In this document: piece after piece, positions 7,349 to 10,490 of the stretch
How positions within the stretch are numbered: the stretch's first letter is position 1
How the letters are laid out: each line of letters begins with the position of its first letter
The notes under the pieces: generated by a model
What the model was told of the DNA's origin: nothing
The model's input: only the letters and a program-made list of their open reading frames with translations
Database searches by the model: none
Translations under genes and position numbers: made by a program
Assembly: GCA_947176355.1 (NCBI GenBank)
Contig: CAMWQY010000072.1
Location: 1-10,490 of the forward strand
Origin: an uncultured Porphyromonadaceae bacterium
Lineage (GTDB): Bacteria; Bacteroidota; Bacteroidia; Bacteroidales; Muribaculaceae
Length of the DNA: 10,490 bases
Reading direction: 5' to 3'

Positions 7349-7384
7349 AAGGGCCTGCAGCGTGATTTCACACTGCAGGCCCTT
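7349..7384 (-). terminator. Intrinsic terminator-like hairpin after the BI-1 gene
   Basis: AAGGGCCTGCAG (7349-7360) pairs perfectly with CTGCAGGCCCTT (7373-7384), a 12-bp GC-rich stem. The 12-base centre can add three more pairs (GTG/CAC). It begins 10 bases after the BI-1 stop (7395-7397). Read on the minus strand, the stem is followed by TCTCAT, so the T-run is short and termination may be partial. It isolates fucI, about 110 bases downstream, from the BI-1 transcript. Confidence 0.75.
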
Positions 7385-7394
7385 AGAGAATTTC

Positions 7395-8120
7395 TTAGTC
7401 GCGGTTGCCGCCGAAGATACGCAAGATAAAGAGGAAGAGGTTGATGAAGTCGAGATAAAGGTTCATCGCTCCCATAGTAGCAAGCTTGTCGGCGAGTGAC
7501 GGATCAAGATTAGCTGCCGCCAATTGCTTAACTTGCTGCGTGTCCCAAGCAGTAAGGCCGGTGAAGATAAGCACACCTACGATAGAAATGATGTAGCTCA
7601 TCGTACCACTTTTCAGGAATATATTCACAAGCATTGCAATGATAAGTCCGAAGAGTGCCATCATAAGGAATGAGCCCATTTTGGTAAGGTCAGACTTCGT
7701 GAAATAGCCATACACAGACATTGCGCCAAACGTGCCGGCTGTAATAAAGAATGTAGACACAATAGCCGACATCTTATAAGCAAGGAAGATACTGCTGAGG
7801 AATGTGCCCATCAATGCAGAGTAGATCAAGAATAGAACGAGAACTGTTCCACTCGACATCTTCATCATGCGGACAGGGATCAAGATAGCCATAGCAAACA
7901 TGGCGATGATAAGACCCCACATCACAATCTGATTGCCAAAGATAATATTGATCATGGCAGGACTTGATGCCACACCGAGTGCGCAGAATGCTGATACGAG
8001 AAGTCCGATAAACATACGGACATACACACGCTTCATGACTGAATTAGTCTGGCGTGCTACTGCAGACTGGCCATAATAGGGAGGAGGAGTCTGCGGCTGA
8101 TTGTTGTAGTCTGGATACAT
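7395..8120 (-). CDS. Bax inhibitor-1 / YccA-YbhL family membrane protein
   Basis: 241 residues, the usual size of bacterial BI-1 (TMBIM) proteins. A polar, proline- and glutamine-rich N-terminus (1-28) precedes about seven membrane segments (roughly 37-56, 63-83, 92-113, 117-140, 147-169, 174-191 and 219-237). Family hallmarks are MKRVYVRMFIGLLVSA (29-44), TGLTAWDTQQVKQLA (187-201) and the C-terminus LYLDFINLFLFILRIFGG (221-238). Asp193 and Asp224 fall where the paired aspartates of the pH-sensitive calcium leak sit in Bacillus YetJ. This suggests, but does not prove, a calcium-leak role in the inner membrane; YccA in E. coli instead modulates FtsH. The ATG at 8120 is preceded on the minus strand by an A/T-rich segment without a Shine-Dalgarno site. 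The gene is 157 bases downstream of argS, across a 9-bp repeat array, and ends in a hairpin terminator. Confidence 0.93.
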   Translation of the reverse strand: MYPDYNNQPQTPPPYYGQSAVARQTNSVMKRVYVRMFIGLLVSAFCALGVASSPAMINIIFGNQIVMWGLIIAMFAMAILIPVRMMKMSSGTVLVLFLIYSALMGTFLSSIFLAYKMSAIVSTFFITAGTFGAMSVYGYFTKSDLTKMGSFLMMALFGLIIAMLVNIFLKSGTMSYIISIVGVLIFTGLTAWDTQQVKQLAAANLDPSLADKLATMGAMNLYLDFINLFLFILRIFGGNRD

Positions 8121-8158
8121 ATTTATTTATTTTTTTGTTTTTGAATCTTATTGAAAGA

Positions 8159-8230
8159 CCAAAGTCCTCAGGATCTTTGAGGTCCTTAAGGTCTTTAAAG
8201 TCCTTAAAGCCCTTAAGGACTTTAACGACC
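8159..8230. repeat. Degenerate 9-bp tandem array between argS and the BI-1 gene
   Basis: Eight nonamers occupy 72 bases. The last six (8177-8230) all begin TT and follow a consensus near TTAAGGTCC: TTAAGGTCT, TTAAAGTCC, TTAAAGCCC, TTAAGGACT and TTAACGACC, after TTGAGGTCC. The first two units are more divergent. The array contains two CCTTAAGG palindromes (8184-8191 and 8211-8218). The rest of the 157-base spacer is an A/T-rich BI-1 leader (8121-8158) and 8231-8277, which holds the palindrome TATAATTATA (8233-8242). No TTTG/TAnnTTTG promoter was found in it. Confidence 0.8.
8195..8225 (-). repeat. 13-bp inverted repeat inside the 9-bp array (possible argS 3'-end hairpin)
   Basis: TTAAAGTCCTTAA (8195-8207) is the exact reverse complement of TTAAGGACTTTAA (8213-8225), with a 5-base loop. 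In the minus-strand transcript it lies about 53 bases after the argS stop. There is no T-run after it, so it is recorded as a hairpin and not as an intrinsic terminator. Because the repeat unit is nearly self-complementary, alternative pairings with neighbouring units are also possible. Confidence 0.6.
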
Positions 8231-8277
8231 TATATAATTATAGACAAAGGAAAGGATGCTTCGGTTTAATCACTATC

Positions 8278-10059
8278 CTACATACGCTCCGGCATCTCCA
8301 TTCCAAGAAGTGAGACTCCGGTCTTCAGTGTCCGTGCCACTACATAGCTCAACAACAGACGCAGCTGACGGACGGAAGGATTCTCTTCTTTTAAGATGCT
8401 ATAGTCGTGATAGAATCGGTTGTATTCCTTAGCAAGCTCGAAGCAATAATTTGCAATGAGCGAGGGGCTATAAGTGCGACCTGCTTCTTTCACTACTTCC
8501 GGGAAGTCTGCCACTTTCTGAATAAGATCAGATTCCACTTCATTTGGGATAGCAGTAGGCATATAAAGAGGATCAAAGTCATCCCCGGCTCTACGAAGCA
8601 CAGACTGCACGCGAGCGTATGTATATTGCAGGAATGGTCCGGTATTTCCATTGAAATCAATTGATTCCTTAGGATTGAAGAGCATATTCTTGCGTGGGTC
8701 AACCTTAAGGAGGAAGTATTTCAATGCGCCCATTCCGACGATTCGCGCCACTTCTGCACGTTCTTCTTCAGGCATATCGGCAAAGCGTTCGGCACCGGTC
8801 TCAGCTGCATCAGCGATCATCTTGTCGATGAGATCGTCGGCATCCACCACAGTACCTTCCCGGCTTTTCATTTTCCCTTCGGGGAGTTCCACCATTCCGT
8901 AGGAGAAGTGAGTCAGATCTTTACCCCACTTGAAACCAAGCTTGTCAAGAAGCAACGAAAGCACCTGGAAGTGATAGTTCTGTTCGTTGCCTACCACATA
9001 TATCATCTTGTCGATTGGGAAATCTTGATAGCGTAGTTTGGCAGTACCAATGTCCTGAGTCATATACACGGATGTGCCATCAGCACGGAGCAGAAGTTTA
9101 TGGTCAAGTCCGTCAGGAGTCAAATCTGCCCAGACAGAACCATCTTCTTTGCGATACATGATTCCTTCATCGAGACCTTTGAGCACAAGGTCCTTACCCT
9201 GAAGATAAGTGTCGCTCTCATAGTAGATCTTGTCGAAACCGACACCGAGACGACGATATGTCTCATCAAAACCGGCATACACCCATTCGTTCATCATCTT
9301 CCAAAGATCGCGCACTTCTTTATCACCGGCTTCCCACTTTCGTAGCATCTCGCGGGCTTCGAGCATCAACGGTGACTTTGCTTTCGCTTCCTCTTCTGAA
9401 AGGTTTTCTTTCTCCATGAGGGCTTTCACTTCATCCTTAAAGTGCTTGTCGAATAGGACATAGAAATCGCCGATCAGATGGTCGCCTTTCTTTCCGGTAG
9501 ATTCCGGAGTGGCACCATTACCCCATTTCTTCCAAGCAAGCATCGACTTGCATATATGGATACCACGGTCGTTGACGATATTGGTCTTCACCACCTTGTG
9601 TCCATTTGCTTCAAGAATCTTAGCAAGCGAATAGCCGAGGAGATTATTGCGCACGTGTCCGAGGTGGAGCGGCTTGTTGGTATTGGGGCTTGAGTATTCC
9701 ACCATCACGAGGTCGGAATTCTCGTCGGCATGACGAATACCGAATTCAGGATCTTCAGCGATGCCATGGAGAGTAGTCAACCAGAAAGTAGGGTTGACGG
9801 ATATGTTGAGGAATCCCTTCACAACATTAAATTTCTCAACTGCGGGCACATTTTCCACAAGCCATTCCCCTATTTCAGTGGCAGTAGCTTCCGGAGATTT
9901 ATGAGAAGCCTTTAGAAATGGGAAAGCCATAATGGTGAGGTTGCCTTCAAATTCCTTTTTAGTCTGTTGTGGCTGAATCTTATCAGCCGGGAATTCAAGG
10001 CCATAGAGGGCTTTCACAGCATCGCTCACGCCTTGAGTGATTATCGATTCTATCTTCAT
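8278..10059 (-). CDS. argS: Arginyl-tRNA synthetase
   Basis: 593 residues from ATG at 10059. It is a class I aminoacyl-tRNA synthetase that charges tRNA-Arg with arginine in the cytosol. An N-terminal Add1-type domain (about 1-95) precedes the Rossmann catalytic core with SSPNTNKPLHLGHVRNN, where HLGH (132-135) is the HIGH motif. KMKS (396-399, in GKMKSREGT) stands at the KMSK position, as is common in ArgS. The C-terminal DALR anticodon-binding domain includes YSPSLIANYCFELAKEYNRFY and ends LLGMEMPERM. The frame stays open upstream to a TTG at 10095, but that would add 12 unlikely residues, and the TTG lies upstream of the -7 box, so ATG 10059 (MKIESIITQGV) is preferred. A recognisable promoter sits just ahead, giving a leader of only about 15-20 bases. 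The gene is complete with no missing motif. Confidence 0.97.
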   Translation of the reverse strand: MKIESIITQGVSDAVKALYGLEFPADKIQPQQTKKEFEGNLTIMAFPFLKASHKSPEATATEIGEWLVENVPAVEKFNVVKGFLNISVNPTFWLTTLHGIAEDPEFGIRHADENSDLVMVEYSSPNTNKPLHLGHVRNNLLGYSLAKILEANGHKVVKTNIVNDRGIHICKSMLAWKKWGNGATPESTGKKGDHLIGDFYVLFDKHFKDEVKALMEKENLSEEEAKAKSPLMLEAREMLRKWEAGDKEVRDLWKMMNEWVYAGFDETYRRLGVGFDKIYYESDTYLQGKDLVLKGLDEGIMYRKEDGSVWADLTPDGLDHKLLLRADGTSVYMTQDIGTAKLRYQDFPIDKMIYVVGNEQNYHFQVLSLLLDKLGFKWGKDLTHFSYGMVELPEGKMKSREGTVVDADDLIDKMIADAAETGAERFADMPEEERAEVARIVGMGALKYFLLKVDPRKNMLFNPKESIDFNGNTGPFLQYTYARVQSVLRRAGDDFDPLYMPTAIPNEVESDLIQKVADFPEVVKEAGRTYSPSLIANYCFELAKEYNRFYHDYSILKEENPSVRQLRLLLSYVVARTLKTGVSLLGMEMPERM

Positions 10060-10083
10060 TTTTAAAGTTATCAAATTCGTATG

Positions 10084-10115
10084 CAAATTTAACAATAAAT
10101 TATGAAATCAGCAAA
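10084..10115 (-). promoter_or_regulatory. Bacteroidetes-type promoter of argS (TTTG - 20 bp - TAnnTTTG)
   Basis: On the minus strand TTTG (10115-10112) and TAAATTTG (10091-10084) are separated by 20 bases, matching the Bacteroidetes sigma-ABfr consensus of a -33 TTTG and a -7 TAnnTTTG. Transcription would begin near 10077-10079, about 18-20 bases before the argS ATG at 10059. This placement argues against the upstream TTG start at 10095. The match is by sequence only; no start site has been mapped here. Confidence 0.75.
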
Positions 10116-10154
10116 TAAATCGGCTTCCCATCTTGAACAGGAAGCCGATTTATT
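10114..10154 (-). terminator. Intrinsic terminator of the HU gene
   Basis: AATAAATCGGCTTCC (10114-10128) pairs perfectly with GGAAGCCGATTTATT (10140-10154), a 15-bp stem with an 11-base loop. It starts 25 bases after the HU stop codon. On the minus strand the lower stem reads GATTTATT and continues into TGCTGATTT, giving a T-rich 3' flank. The arms have a GC-rich tip (GGCTTCC) and an A/T-rich foot, so it could also stop transcription from the other direction. The foot overlaps the -33 box of the argS promoter by two bases. Confidence 0.8.
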
Positions 10155-10179
10155 ATCAGATTTAATCCGTATGGATATT

Positions 10180-10443
10180 TTACTTGCCAAGACCGTCGGC
10201 AGGTTTGAATTTCACAACCTTGCGAGCATCAATCTGGATTTTTTCCTTTGTGCGTGGGTTGATGCCTTCACGTGCCGGCTTTTCAACTACAGCAAATGTA
10301 CCGAAGCCGATAAGCTGCACTTTGTCTTCATTAGCAAGCGCCTGCTCTATTGATTCGAGCACAGCGTCTACTGCTTTCTTTGAGTCTACCTTGCTGAGAC
10401 CAGCCTTAGCGGCGACTTCATTGACGAGATCTGTCTTATTCAT
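10180..10443 (-). CDS. hup: HU-family DNA-binding protein
   Basis: 87 residues, near the typical 90 of HU/IHF proteins. It is a nucleoid-associated protein that binds and bends DNA as a dimer. The N-terminal helical dimerisation part MNKTDLVNEVAAKAGLSKVDSKKAV is followed by LIGFGTFAVVEKPAREGINPRTKEKIQIDARKVVKFKPA. The GFGTF turn (47-51) and the DNA-intercalating arm with the NPRT motif (Pro63 in INPRTKEKI) are both clear. The C-terminus stops just after VVKFKPADGLGK, a little short of E. coli HU, as in other Bacteroidetes members. The single ATG at 10443 fits the family start exactly. It ends in a hairpin terminator before argS. The 47 bases upstream to the window edge are A/T-rich and show no full promoter match. 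Whether it is the main HU or a paralogue cannot be told here. Confidence 0.97.
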   Translation of the reverse strand: MNKTDLVNEVAAKAGLSKVDSKKAVDAVLESIEQALANEDKVQLIGFGTFAVVEKPAREGINPRTKEKIQIDARKVVKFKPADGLGK

Positions 10444-10490
10444 AATTCAATTTTTTGGGTTATTGCATATTCTTTTTAAGTATCTTGTAC

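Noticed and set aside
8233..8242. TATAATTATA palindrome as an operator or -10 box for BI-1
   Set aside because: A 10-bp AT palindrome is easily expected by chance, and no matching -33 TTTG with correct spacing to a TAnnTTTG box was found.
8054..8269. Plus-strand open frame encoding repeated SLR/SLK tripeptides
   Set aside because: The repeated peptide is a direct result of the 9-bp array being three codons long. The frame starts inside the BI-1 gene and shows no other sign of being a gene.
10060..10095. TTG-initiated 12-residue N-terminal extension of ArgS
   Set aside because: The extension is not like ArgS N-termini, the TTG lies upstream of the -7 box of a good promoter, and ATG 10059 gives the standard MKIES start.
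10102..10353. Plus-strand open frame of 83 codons through the HU terminator into HU
   Set aside because: It crosses the hairpin terminator and is antisense to the well-supported HU gene.

Overview
The window looks like a chromosomal segment from a gut-type Bacteroidales bacterium; Muribaculaceae or a relative is my guess from style, not a proven placement. The evidence is a bacterial SUI1/eIF1-like protein, a single-chain AddA-type helicase-nuclease, a FucP with the WGFANDITNPM signature I associate with Bacteroidetes, starts without clear Shine-Dalgarno sites, and one promoter matching the Bacteroidetes TTTG / TAnnTTTG pattern.

Layout, left to right. Plus strand: the last 35 codons of a thioredoxin-fold protein (1-108), an eIF1/SUI1-like protein (163-516), and, 4 bases later from a GTG start, a large UvrD-family helicase with a C-terminal PD-(D/E)XK nuclease domain (521-3997). 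Minus strand, convergent with these: HU-family DNA-binding protein (10443-10180), arginyl-tRNA synthetase argS (10059-8278), a Bax inhibitor-1/YccA-family membrane protein (8120-7395), L-fucose isomerase fucI (7241-5463) and an L-fucose permease-type MFS transporter fucP (5351-4041). The fucI-fucP pair supplies uptake of L-fucose and its first catabolic step. The kinase, aldolase and regulator normally found with them are not here.

The genes are largely ordinary housekeeping and sugar-uptake genes. The unusual part is the spaces between them. Five intergenic spacers each hold a degenerate tandem array with its own short period: 7 bp (124-158), 7 bp (3977-4039, running through the addA stop codon), 7 bp (5373-5456, with a 14-bp inverted repeat), 8 bp (7245-7340, twelve units on a strand with no C, abutting the fucI start) and 9 bp (8159-8230, with a 13-bp inverted repeat). 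The HU-argS spacer has no array. It holds a compact terminator and promoter in which the foot of the terminator stem overlaps the -33 box.

No tRNA, rRNA, insertion sequence, CRISPR array or phage gene was seen. No undescribed protein system is evident. The spacer arrays are the best candidate for something little described.
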